Source of the DNA: Actinomycetes bacterium
Lineage (GTDB): Bacteria; Actinomycetota; Actinomycetes; Actinomycetales; Cellulomonadaceae
Length of the DNA stretch: 20,448 nt
Direction of reading: 5' to 3'
NCBI GenBank assembly: GCA_023428465.1
Contig: JAEYXM010000024.1
Location: forward strand, 1-20,448
Shown: one piece after another, positions 6,432 through 14,220 of the stretch
Layout: each line of letters begins with the position of its first letter
Position numbering within the stretch: position 1 is the first letter of the stretch
Program-made: the position numbers and the translations under genes
Notes under the pieces: model-generated
What the model was told of the DNA's origin: nothing
Databases searched by the model: none
Seen by the model: only the letters and a program-made list of their open reading frames with translations

Positions 6432-7691
6432 GTGAGCGAAGCGACGTCGGGCCTGTACCGCGCCATCACGCCGCGCCTGCACGAGGCGCTCGAGGACACG
6501 CGGGTGGTGATGCTCCAGGGCGCCCGGCAGGTCGGGAAGTCCACGCTGGCCAAGGCCGTCGTGGCCGAGCGCGGCGGCGTCCTCGTCACCCTCGACGACC
6601 AGCTCGCACGCGAGACCGCGGAGTCGGATCCCCACGGGTTCGTCAACCAGAACCCCGGCGGGCTCCTCGCGATCGACGAGGTCCAGCGCGCGCCCGGGCT
6701 CGTCACCGCCCTCAAGCTCGCCGTGGACGAGGACCCGCGGCCCGGCCGCTTCCTCATCACCGGCTCCGCGAACCTGCTCCACCTGCCCGCCGCGCAGGAC
6801 TCCCTCGCCGGCCGCGCCGAGACCGTCGAGCTCTACGGCCTCTCGCAGGGCGAGCTCGCGGGGCGGACCGAGACGTTCGTCGACCGGCTCCTCGCCGGCG
6901 AGCGCCTGACGGGCCACCGCTCCACGCTCACGCGGGCCGACTACGTCGAGCGAGCGTGCGCGGGCGGCTACCCCGAGGCGCTGCGCCGCGAGCCGGGCCG
7001 ACGCCGGACCACCTGGTTCCGCAACTACGTGGCGCGCCTCGTCGAGCGCGACGCCCAGGACGTCTCCGGCCTGCAGCGCCTCGCCGAGCTGCCCCAGCTC
7101 CTCACGCTCCTCGCGGCGCGCACCTCCACCGAGCTCGTCAAGACGAGCCTCGCGGCCGACGCCGGGATTCCCGCCAACACCCTGCCGCCCTACCTGCGCC
7201 TGCTCGAGACGCTCTTCCTCGCGCACCGCCTGCCGGGCTGGTCGCCACACCTGTCGACACGTGCCGTCACGCGGCCCAAGATCGCGCTCCTCGACACCGG
7301 CCTCGCGGCGAGCCTCGTCAACGTGTCGCCCGCAGGCGCCGGGCCCACCGGCGACCCGCAGTACGCGGGGCGGCTGCTCGAGGCCTTCGTCGCCGCAGAG
7401 CTGCGCAAGCAGCTCGGCTGGTCCGAGGAGGCCGCGACCATGTACCACTACCGCGACCGCAACGGCCCGTCGGTCGACATCGTGCTGCAGACGCCCGACG
7501 GGCGCGTCGCCGGCATCCAGGTCAAGGCCGGCTCGACCGTGACCAGCACCGACACCCGGTGGCTGACCGTGCTGCGCGACGACCTCGGCGACCGGTTCGT
7601 CGCCGGCGTCGTCCTGCACTCCGGCGGGACGGCCGTGTCCGTGAGCGACCGCATCTGGGCCGCCCCCATCGACGCGCTCTGGGCCGCCTGA
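6432..7691 (+). CDS. AAA_14/DUF4143-type ATPase
   Basis: 419 residues, full length for this ATPase family. The N-terminal AAA domain has Walker A GARQVGKST (30-38), Walker B LLAIDEVQ (Asp80, Glu81) and sensor-1 FLITGSANLL. A winged-helix-like middle part (TSLAADAGIPANTLPPYLRLLETLFL) precedes a C-terminal DUF4143 domain. That domain has the pattern LLEAFVAAEL, SVDIVLQ and GIQVKAGS, which resembles a PD-(D/E)XK nuclease core (E, D and QxK); whether it is active is unknown. The family is common and strain-variable; its cellular role is not settled. It is a plus-strand gene set between minus-strand purine genes, leaderless, and ends tail to tail with purC inside a shared hairpin. Recent gain is plausible but unproven. 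Confidence 0.9.
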   Translation: MSEATSGLYRAITPRLHEALEDTRVVMLQGARQVGKSTLAKAVVAERGGVLVTLDDQLARETAESDPHGFVNQNPGGLLAIDEVQRAPGLVTALKLAVDEDPRPGRFLITGSANLLHLPAAQDSLAGRAETVELYGLSQGELAGRTETFVDRLLAGERLTGHRSTLTRADYVERACAGGYPEALRREPGRRRTTWFRNYVARLVERDAQDVSGLQRLAELPQLLTLLAARTSTELVKTSLAADAGIPANTLPPYLRLLETLFLAHRLPGWSPHLSTRAVTRPKIALLDTGLAASLVNVSPAGAGPTGDPQYAGRLLEAFVAAELRKQLGWSEEAATMYHYRDRNGPSVDIVLQTPDGRVAGIQVKAGSTVTSTDTRWLTVLRDDLGDRFVAGVVLHSGGTAVSVSDRIWAAPIDALWAA

Positions 7692-7705
7692 CCGACGTCA
7701 GGCGG
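7684..7705. terminator. Perfect hairpin spanning both convergent stop codons (ATPase/purC)
   Basis: Arm CCGCCTGAC (7684-7692), loop CGAC, arm GTCAGGCGG (7697-7705). The left arm contains the TGA of the ATPase gene and the right arm contains the purC stop on the other strand. There is no T-tract. Likely a compact bidirectional terminator or 3'-end stabiliser. Confidence 0.6.
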
Positions 7706-8621
7706 GCAGCTCGCTCCCCGTGAGGACTCGGTACGCCTCGAGGTAACGACCGCGCGTGCGCTCCACGACGTCGTCGGGCAGCGAGGGCGGCGGCAGCTCG
7801 GACGTGCGGTCCCAGCCCGACGCCGGTGACGTCAGCCAGTCGCGCACGTACTGCTTGTCGAAGCTCGGCTGCGCCCGGCCCGGCTGCCACGTGTCGGCCG
7901 GCCAGAAGCGTGAGGAGTCCGGGGTGAGGATCTCGTCGCCGAGGAGGATCTGCCCGGCGTGGGGACCGTCGACCGCCCGGCCGAACTCGAACTTGGTGTC
8001 CGCGAGGATGATGCCGCGCTCACGCGCGAGCTCCTCCGCACGCGTGTAGACCGCGAGGGTCAGGTCGCGCAGCGCGCTCGCGTCCGCCTCGCCGACCGTC
8101 GCCACGACCGCCTCGTAGGAGACGTTCTCGTCGTGCTCGCCGACCGCCGCCTTCGTGGCGGGCGTGAAGATCGCCTCCGGCAGGCGCGAGCCGTCCGCCA
8201 GGCCGCCGGGCAGCGCGATGCCGCACACCGTTCCGTCCGCCCGGTACTCGACCAGGCCGGAGCCCGTGAGGTAGCCGCGGGCCACGCACTCGACCGGGAA
8301 CATGTCGAGGCGGCGGCAGACCATCGCCCGGCCGGCGACGGCGTCGGGCACACCCGCCGGCCCGACCTCGGCCGTGACCAGGTGGTTGCCCACGACGTCC
8401 GCGAGCTGCTCGAACCACCAGAGCGTGAGCTGCGTCAGCACGCGGCCCTTGTCGGGGATGGTGGTCGGCAGCACGAAGTCGTACGCGCTGATGCGGTCGC
8501 TCGCGACGACGAGGACGACGTCCCCGTGCTCGGTCGCGGCGGCGGAGCCGGACTCCGGGACGTACAGGTCCCGGACCTTCCCCGAGTAGACGTGAGTCCA
8601 GCCTGGCAGTGCGTCGGGCAT
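7698..8621 (-). CDS. purC: Phosphoribosylaminoimidazole-succinocarboxamide synthase (SAICAR synthetase)
   Basis: 307 residues. Joins CAIR with aspartate using ATP in de novo purine synthesis. Signature segments are SGKVRDLYVP, VVASDRISAYDFVL, VCRRLDMFPVECVARGYLTGSG, EAIFTPATKA and LADTKFEFG, then ILTPDSSRFWPADTW and the C-terminal DKQYVRDWL. The length matches the roughly 300-residue long bacterial/eukaryotic-like form rather than the 240-residue short form. The ATG at 8621 has GGGAG 5 nt upstream. The L,D-transpeptidase gene lies 61 bp upstream on the same strand, so read-through from it is possible. Two copies of ACTGACAC lie in this leader. Confidence 0.97.
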   Translation of the reverse strand: MPDALPGWTHVYSGKVRDLYVPESGSAAATEHGDVVLVVASDRISAYDFVLPTTIPDKGRVLTQLTLWWFEQLADVVGNHLVTAEVGPAGVPDAVAGRAMVCRRLDMFPVECVARGYLTGSGLVEYRADGTVCGIALPGGLADGSRLPEAIFTPATKAAVGEHDENVSYEAVVATVGEADASALRDLTLAVYTRAEELARERGIILADTKFEFGRAVDGPHAGQILLGDEILTPDSSRFWPADTWQPGRAQPSFDKQYVRDWLTSPASGWDRTSELPPPSLPDDVVERTRGRYLEAYRVLTGSELPA

Positions 8622-8637
8622 GAGGGCTCCCCAGCTC

Positions 8638-8659
8638 GTGTCAGTACCTCGGTGTCAGT
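8638..8659 (-). repeat. Paired ACTGACAC direct repeats in the purC leader
   Basis: ACTGACAC on the minus strand occurs at 8645-8638 and 8659-8652, with a 14-bp period, between the transpeptidase stop and purC. A TACTGA hexamer overlapping the proximal copy could be a -10. It might be an operator for purine control or chance. No known site was recognised. Confidence 0.35.
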
Positions 8660-8682
8660 TCCTTGCCGTCGGTCGCGTCAGG

Positions 8683-9474
8683 TCACTCGATGATCTGCAC
8701 CGGCGTGCCCAGGGGCAGGCCGAACTCGGTGACGAGCCGCGTGATGTCCTCGTCGAGCATGCGGATGCAGCCGTGGGACACGTCCGTCCCGATGGACCCC
8801 GGCTCGTTGGTGCCGTGGATGCCGATGACGCCCTCGCCACCGGCGAAGGACTCCAGCACCGGCGAGTAGCCGGACAGCCCGTAGGCGAACGCGCCGTACA
8901 CGCCGCCGGGCGTCGGCGGCTGCAGGAGCTCCTTGATGTAGTAGGTGCCACCCGGGGTGGGCACCTCCGCGCGACCGACACCGACGGGCGCCTCGAGCAC
9001 GACCTCGTCGGCCTTGGAGAGCCGGAGCACGTGGTCGGTGAGGCGGACCTCGATCGCGTAGTCGGTCGTCGACAGGGCGACGTCGGAGACCTTGAGCCAG
9101 CCCGTCGAGCCGTTGGGCCGGACGGGCAGCGCCACCTGGACCCAGTCGTCCTGCTCCTCGAGCACGAGGAACGTCAGGGGGATCTGGCCCGGGAGGCTCA
9201 CGACCTCCTCGGCGGTGATCTGACGCTCGGGGGCCGCGGCGCCGGCCTCGGTGTAGATGTCGACGACGTCGCCCGGCGCGGTGGCGATCACGGAGATCCA
9301 CGGATCCCGCGTGGGCTCCGGGGTGGGGGTCGGCTCCGGGGTGGGGGTTGCGGTGGGGGTCTCCTCCGCGCGCACGGACGGCGTCGGCGCGGCGTCGGAT
9401 CCGCTGCAGCCGGCCACGAGGCCGGCGACCAGGACGGCGGCGGAGAGCACGCCGAGGGCACGGAAGCGGGACAT
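8683..9474 (-). CDS. L,D-transpeptidase (YkuD domain) lipoprotein
   Basis: 263 residues. Predicted to form 3-3 crosslinks in peptidoglycan, or attach proteins to it, outside the membrane. The signal peptide ends in lipobox VAGC with Cys23. A Thr-Pro/Glu-Pro linker (residues 40-55, encoded by an 18-bp DNA repeat at 9314-9349) spans toward the wall. Residues 60-135 look like an SH3-like domain (VVDIYTEAG... WVQVALPVRPNGSTGWLKVSDV). The C-terminal YkuD domain has His220 in IGIHGTN and the catalytic motif SHGCIRM with Cys236. ATG 9474 is chosen because it begins the signal peptide and has TACCTT 7 nt upstream (leaderless). It precedes purC by 61 bp on the same strand. Confidence 0.93.
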   Translation of the reverse strand: MSRFRALGVLSAAVLVAGLVAGCSGSDAAPTPSVRAEETPTATPTPEPTPTPEPTRDPWISVIATAPGDVVDIYTEAGAAAPERQITAEEVVSLPGQIPLTFLVLEEQDDWVQVALPVRPNGSTGWLKVSDVALSTTDYAIEVRLTDHVLRLSKADEVVLEAPVGVGRAEVPTPGGTYYIKELLQPPTPGGVYGAFAYGLSGYSPVLESFAGGEGVIGIHGTNEPGSIGTDVSHGCIRMLDEDITRLVTEFGLPLGTPVQIIE

Positions 9475-9481
9475 GCGCGAC

Positions 9482-9487
9482 AAGGTA
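9482..9487 (-). promoter_or_regulatory. -10-like box before the L,D-transpeptidase start
   Basis: TACCTT on the minus strand lies 7 nt before the ATG at 9474, where no ribosome binding site is seen. A leaderless transcript is likely. Confidence 0.4.
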
Positions 9488-9600
9488 CCTGCTGGACGAA
9501 AGGCGCGCGATGCGCGACCACGAGGCGCGCGCCCGACGGGCGCCTCGTCCCTCCGCACAGACCCGGGCCCCCAGGCGTGCGCTTCGGGGAGGGTGTGGGC

Positions 9601-9606
9601 TACGCT
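9601..9606 (+). promoter_or_regulatory. Probable -10 box upstream of the secreted-protein gene
   Basis: TACGCT lies about 70 bp before the ATG at 9676. It opens an unusually AT-rich stretch (9601-9635) that contains the palindrome TGTACA (9606-9611) and an ACAT-N9-ATGT dyad starting in the same stretch. The leader would be about 60 nt. The dyad may be a regulator site; this is inference. Confidence 0.4.
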
Positions 9607-9675
9607 GTACACATTCATCACAGATGTCCGTTATCGCCCTCAGCTTGTCGCCCCCCTTCCCCCCGGGACTTGACC

Positions 9676-10248
9676 ATGACCCTGCGTGCCGCCCTCGTGA
9701 GCGCCTGCGTCGCCGCCCTGATCGTCGCGGCCACCACGCCGGCGACGGCGACGGACGCGGCTGCGGACCTCACGCTCGTCGTGACCGCTGACGGGGCCGC
9801 GCAGGCGTGGAACGCCTCGGGCGCCGTGGGCGCGGGGCCGGAGCTCGTGGGTGACCCGATCGGTGAGTGCGCAGCGCCCCCGGTCGTCGACGTCGACCCG
9901 CAGTCCCGGACGATCGAGGTCACGGTGCCCGCGACGACGACGGACGCCGAGGTCGCCCTGACCGTCGTGAGCGACGAGATCGGCGGCGTGACCTCTCTGA
10001 CCCCGGGCCTGCCCGACCTCACGCTGACCGTCACCACCGAGGTCGCGATCGTGACGTGGCTGGCCCCGGCGGCGGCGGACTGCAGCCCCGTCACGGCGGT
10101 CTTCGGCTACACCGCCATGGGTGAGCCGCTGCCCGCGGAGCCGCCGCTCGCCCCGGTGGAGCCGGCGGGTCCCGGCGCCACGGTGCCCGCACCGGGCAAC
10201 GCCCGGCCCGCGGCCGTCGTCGTCGCGAACCCCGCGTTCACGGGCTGA
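9676..10248 (+). CDS. Secreted protein of unknown function
   Basis: 190 residues, not recognised. A Sec signal peptide (MTLRAALVSACVAALIVAA) with a likely cut after ATA near residue 25. The mature part is Thr/Val-rich beta-type sequence (for example IEVTVPATTTDAEVALTVV and LPDLTLTVTTEVAIVTWLAP), suggesting an immunoglobulin-like or similar beta-sandwich. Two cysteines, 65 and 136, could form a disulfide. The last 40 residues are Pro/Ala-rich (PLPAEPPLAPVEPAGP) with no sortase motif or C-terminal anchor. The start ATG has only a weak GGGA upstream. The gene is preceded by a clear promoter-like AT-rich leader and followed by a hairpin, so it is probably monocistronic. Confidence 0.7.
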   Translation: MTLRAALVSACVAALIVAATTPATATDAAADLTLVVTADGAAQAWNASGAVGAGPELVGDPIGECAAPPVVDVDPQSRTIEVTVPATTTDAEVALTVVSDEIGGVTSLTPGLPDLTLTVTTEVAIVTWLAPAAADCSPVTAVFGYTAMGEPLPAEPPLAPVEPAGPGATVPAPGNARPAAVVVANPAFTG

Positions 10249-10254
10249 CCGCAC

Positions 10255-10290
10255 AGGACGGCACCGCACCTCGCCGGGCGGGGCCGTCCT
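10255..10290 (+). terminator. Hairpin terminator after the secreted-protein gene
   Basis: AGGACGGC (10255-10262) pairs with GCCGTCCT (10283-10290), 20-nt GC-rich loop, followed by CGCGTTT. It starts 7 bp after the stop. Confidence 0.5.
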
Positions 10291-10323
10291 CGCGTTTCGG
10301 GGCGGTCGGTCACGTCCCGGTGC

Positions 10324-10329
10324 GAGGAT
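10324..10329 (+). promoter_or_regulatory. -10-like box or weak SD before the kinase GTG
   Basis: GAGGAT lies 6 nt before the GTG at 10336. It fits a leaderless -10 position but could also serve as a weak Shine-Dalgarno sequence. Confidence 0.3.
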
Positions 10330-10335
10330 GCGGGT

Positions 10336-10893
10336 GTGACCGACCCGATGCGCGCCGCCGTCGCCGAGTCCGTGCACGTGCCGCTGCTGATCGTGCTGGG
10401 CGGGCTCCCCGGGACGGGCAAGACGACCGTCGCCCGGGGCCTGGCCCGCGACCTGAGCGCCGTGCACGTGCGGATCGACACCATCGAGGAGGCCCTGCGC
10501 CGGGCGGGCGGCCCGCAGGACCTGGCCGACACCGGCTACCGGGTCGCCTACGGGGTCGCCCTGGACAACCTGCGCGCCGGGCACTGGGTCGTCGCCGACG
10601 CCGTCAACCCGATCGCCCTGACGCGCGAGGCGTGGCGCGCCGTCGCCGAGGCCGCGCGGTCCGAGATCGTGGAGATCGAGATCGTGTGCTCGGACCCCGC
10701 GGTCCACCGTGAGCGCGTCGAGACGCGCGTGGCCGACATCCCGGGCGCGACGCTCCCCACGTGGGACGAGGTGCTCGCGCGCACGTACGAGCCGTGGGAG
10801 CCCGAGCCGGAGGTCGTGGACACCGCGCGCACGCCGCCCGACGTCACCGTCCGGCAGGCGCTGACCGCGATCATGCGGGCGGAGCTGCACTGA
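10336..10893 (+). CDS. Small P-loop kinase-like ATPase (AAA_33 type)
   Basis: 185 residues. Walker A GLPGTGKTT at about 23-31 after a hydrophobic strand (VPLLIVLGG). Then VRIDTIEEALRRAG (the DxxR/E strand typical of gluconate-kinase, zeta-toxin and chloramphenicol-phosphotransferase-like kinases), VVADAVNPIALTREAWR (second strand, substrate side) and an arginine-rich lid (HRERVETRVADIPG). The C-terminus WDEVLARTYEPWEPEPEVVDT is common in AAA_33 kinases of unknown substrate. Monocistronic, convergent with purD (39 bp between stops). A start a few codons later (ATG at codon 5) is possible. The phosphate acceptor is unknown. Confidence 0.85.
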   Translation: MTDPMRAAVAESVHVPLLIVLGGLPGTGKTTVARGLARDLSAVHVRIDTIEEALRRAGGPQDLADTGYRVAYGVALDNLRAGHWVVADAVNPIALTREAWRAVAEAARSEIVEIEIVCSDPAVHRERVETRVADIPGATLPTWDEVLARTYEPWEPEPEVVDTARTPPDVTVRQALTAIMRAELH

Positions 10894-10906
10894 CCCGGAC
10901 GCCGAC

Positions 10907-10932
10907 GGCTCCCGTCAGGCCAAGGGCTCCCG

Positions 10933-10938
<6 letters not shown>
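10907..10938. repeat. 18-bp-period duplication over the purD stop
   Basis: GGCTCCCGTCAGGC occurs at 10907-10920 and again at 10925-10938. The second copy contains the purD stop (TCA on the plus strand at 10933) and continues into CGGGAG, giving a CTCCCG/CGGGAG stem across the stop. Possibly a terminator in the kinase/purD convergent gap or a small slippage duplication of the purD 3' end. Confidence 0.55.
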
Positions 10939-12249
<1,311 letters not shown>

Positions 12250-12257
12250 GGGCGGTC

Positions 12258-12263
12258 AGCCTA
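12258..12263 (-). promoter_or_regulatory. -10 box of leaderless purD
   Basis: TAGGCT (within ATAGGCT) on the minus strand, 8 nt before the GTG at 12249, inside the 117-bp purA-purD gap. No Shine-Dalgarno sequence is present. Confidence 0.5.
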
Positions 12264-12366
12264 TCCGCGACCGCGCCCGCGCAGCGACGTCCGCCGCCAG
12301 TCGGTCACGCGTCGCCCGCCGGGTCACCACCGGAGCGCCCGCACCTGCCGGACGACCCGACGCGGG

Positions 12367-13653
12367 TCAGGGCAGCAGCTCGTGGCGGACGATCGTCGCG
12401 TCCCGGCCGGGGCCGACGCCGATCGCGGAGATCCGCGTGCCGCTCATCTCCTCCAGCGCGAGCACGTACCGCTGGGCGTTGCGGGGCAGGTCGTCGAACG
12501 TGCGGCACGCCGAGATGTCCTCCGACCAGCCGTCCAGCTCCTCGTAGACCGGCGTCGCGTGGTGGAAGTCCGACTGCCCCGACGGCATCTCGTCGAAGCG
12601 GCGCCCCGCGACGTCGTACGCCACGCACACCGGGACCTTCTCCAGGCCGGTGAGGACGTCGAGCTTGGTGAGCACGAGGTCCGTGAGCCCGTTGATGCGC
12701 CCCGCGTAGCGGGCGACCACCGCGTCGTACCAGCCGCACCGGCGCGCGCGGCCCGTGGTCACGCCGAACTCGCCGCCCGTCCTGCGCAGCCACTCGCCCG
12801 TGTCGTCGAGCAACTCCGTGGGGAACGGCCCCTCGCCGACGCGCGTCGTGTACGCCTTGATGACGCCGACGACACGGTCGATCCGGGTGGGCCCGATGCC
12901 GGAGCCCGTGCACGCCCCGCCCGCCGTCGCCGACGACGACGTCACGAACGGGTAGGTGCCGTGGTCGACGTCGAGCATGGTCGCCTGGCCCGCCTCGAAG
13001 AGCACGACCTTGCCGTCGTCGAGCGCCTGGTTGAGCAGGAGCGGGGTGTCCGCGACCATCGGCCGCAGCCGCTCCGCGTAGGCGAGGAGGGTCTCCACGG
13101 TCTCCTCGACCGTGATGGCGCGGCGGTTGTAGACCTTCACCAGCAGGTGGTTCTTCTGGTCGAGGGAGCCCTCGACCTTCTGCGCGAGGATGTGCTCGTC
13201 GAACAGGTCCTGGACGCGCAGGCCCACGCGGTTGATCTTGTCCGCGTACGCGGGGCCGATGCCCCGGCCCGTCGTCCCGATGCGGCGCTTGCCGAGGAAC
13301 CGCTCGGTCACCTTGTCGATGGTCTGGTGGTAGGGCGCGATGATGTGCGCCGCCGAGCTCACGACCAGGCGCGAGGTGTCCACGCCGCGCACGTCGAGCG
13401 CATCGATCTCGGCGAACAGGACCGCCAGGTCCACGACGACGCCGTTGCCGATGACCGGGGTGACGCCCGGCGAGAGGATGCCCGACGGCAGCAGGTGCAG
13501 TGCGTACTTCTCGCCGTCGATGACGACCGTGTGGCCGGCGTTGTTGCCGCCGTTGAACTTCACCACGTAGTCGACGCGCGACCCGAGCTGGTCGGTGGCC
13601 TTGCCCTTGCCCTCGTCACCCCACTGGGCACCGAGCACGACGACGGCTGGCAT
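12367..13653 (-). CDS. purA: Adenylosuccinate synthetase
   Basis: 428 residues, standard length. Couples IMP and aspartate with GTP to adenylosuccinate, the first committed step to AMP. The N-terminus AVVVLGAQWGDEGKGK gives the P-loop with catalytic Asp13, and NGGNNAGHT gives His41. GTTGRGIGPAYADK is the IMP-binding segment, and GWYDAVVARYAGRINGLTDLVLTKLDVL is the guanine-binding region. ATG 13653 is chosen over an upstream in-frame ATG (13671) because GGAGG lies 6 nt before it and the protein then begins at the family's usual position. It is transcribed away from the STAS gene at 13850. Confidence 0.98.
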   Translation of the reverse strand: MPAVVVLGAQWGDEGKGKATDQLGSRVDYVVKFNGGNNAGHTVVIDGEKYALHLLPSGILSPGVTPVIGNGVVVDLAVLFAEIDALDVRGVDTSRLVVSSAAHIIAPYHQTIDKVTERFLGKRRIGTTGRGIGPAYADKINRVGLRVQDLFDEHILAQKVEGSLDQKNHLLVKVYNRRAITVEETVETLLAYAERLRPMVADTPLLLNQALDDGKVVLFEAGQATMLDVDHGTYPFVTSSSATAGGACTGSGIGPTRIDRVVGVIKAYTTRVGEGPFPTELLDDTGEWLRRTGGEFGVTTGRARRCGWYDAVVARYAGRINGLTDLVLTKLDVLTGLEKVPVCVAYDVAGRRFDEMPSGQSDFHHATPVYEELDGWSEDISACRTFDDLPRNAQRYVLALEEMSGTRISAIGVGPGRDATIVRHELLP

Positions 13654-13707
13654 GACCCACCTCCACGGCATCTCCCGGCGCGCTCCCCGGCGCGACCGGC
13701 CGGGTCG

Positions 13708-13713
13708 AGGTTA
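13708..13713 (-). promoter_or_regulatory. Probable purA -10 box
   Basis: TAACCT on the minus strand, about 55 nt before the purA ATG, giving a leader of about 48 nt with a good GGAGG. No clear -35. Confidence 0.4.
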
Positions 13714-13791
13714 CCGGAGCAGGCGGACGCCGGGCGGCGTGTGCCCACAGGCGCACCACCCGCTCCGGGTGCGCCCGGGCAGGCCCCCGGC

Positions 13792-13797
13792 TACAGT
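13792..13797 (+). promoter_or_regulatory. Probable -10 box of the first STAS gene
   Basis: TACAGT lies 52 bp before the GTG at 13850, giving a leader of about 45 nt that contains the AGGAG ribosome binding site (13840-13844). Confidence 0.45.
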
Positions 13798-13849
13798 GCG
13801 TCGAACCCGCAGGGCGGGCGCGTACCCCCCGGGAACCGCAGGAGCCGCA

Positions 13850-14200
13850 GTGACGACGTTCGAGATCTCCGCCTCTCCCACCACGGCGACGATCGCGATC
13901 GCCGGGGACCTCGACCTCCTGGGCCGCGACCAGTTCCCCGAGGTCACCGCGCGCGTGACGGGCCTGCGCCGTCAGCTCCTCGTCCTGGACATGTGCCGCG
14001 TGACGTTCATGGACTCCACCGGTGCGGCCTTCCTCATCTCGCTCGCGGACGCGAGCCTCAAGCGCGGCGGCGCGACCGTCCTGCGCGGGTGCGACGACCG
14101 CGACCTCTTCGTGCTCGAGGTGTGCGGGGCGCTCGAGCTGTTCCGCCTCGACGCCGAGCACGCCTGCCCGCCCGTGCCCGCGCCGCAGCTGCACGCCTGA
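13850..14200 (+). CDS. STAS-domain anti-anti-sigma-type protein, DSTG variant
   Basis: 116 residues, a single STAS domain of the SpoIIAA/RsbV type. In partner switching such proteins, when unphosphorylated, bind an anti-sigma kinase and free its sigma factor. Sequence: TTATIAIAGDLDLLGRDQF (first strands, residues 11-29), LLVLDMCRVTFMDSTGAAFLI (strand and phosphorylation loop), then a helix and GGATVLRGC. The phosphoacceptor motif is D55-S56-T57-G58, so the acceptor position (second residue after Asp, by analogy with SpoIIAA Ser58) is Thr, not Ser. The usual DSSGL Leu is Ala. GTG 13850 has AGGAG 5 nt upstream. It is tail to tail with the phosphatase/kinase gene (12 bp between stops). Partnership with that protein is inferred from context. 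Confidence 0.9.
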   Translation: MTTFEISASPTTATIAIAGDLDLLGRDQFPEVTARVTGLRRQLLVLDMCRVTFMDSTGAAFLISLADASLKRGGATVLRGCDDRDLFVLEVCGALELFRLDAEHACPPVPAPQLHA

Positions 14201-14204
14201 CGGC

Positions 14205-14220
14205 GTCGGGCCCTACCGAC
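14205..14220. terminator. Short hairpin between STAS1 and the phosphatase/kinase gene
   Basis: GTCGG (14205-14209) and CCGAC (14216-14220) flank six bases, in the 12-bp gap and the last codons of the minus-strand gene. Weak bidirectional terminator candidate. Confidence 0.3.

Noticed and set aside
9314..9349. 18-bp tandem repeat as a separate genetic element
   Set aside because: It simply encodes the Thr-Pro/Glu-Pro linker of the L,D-transpeptidase.
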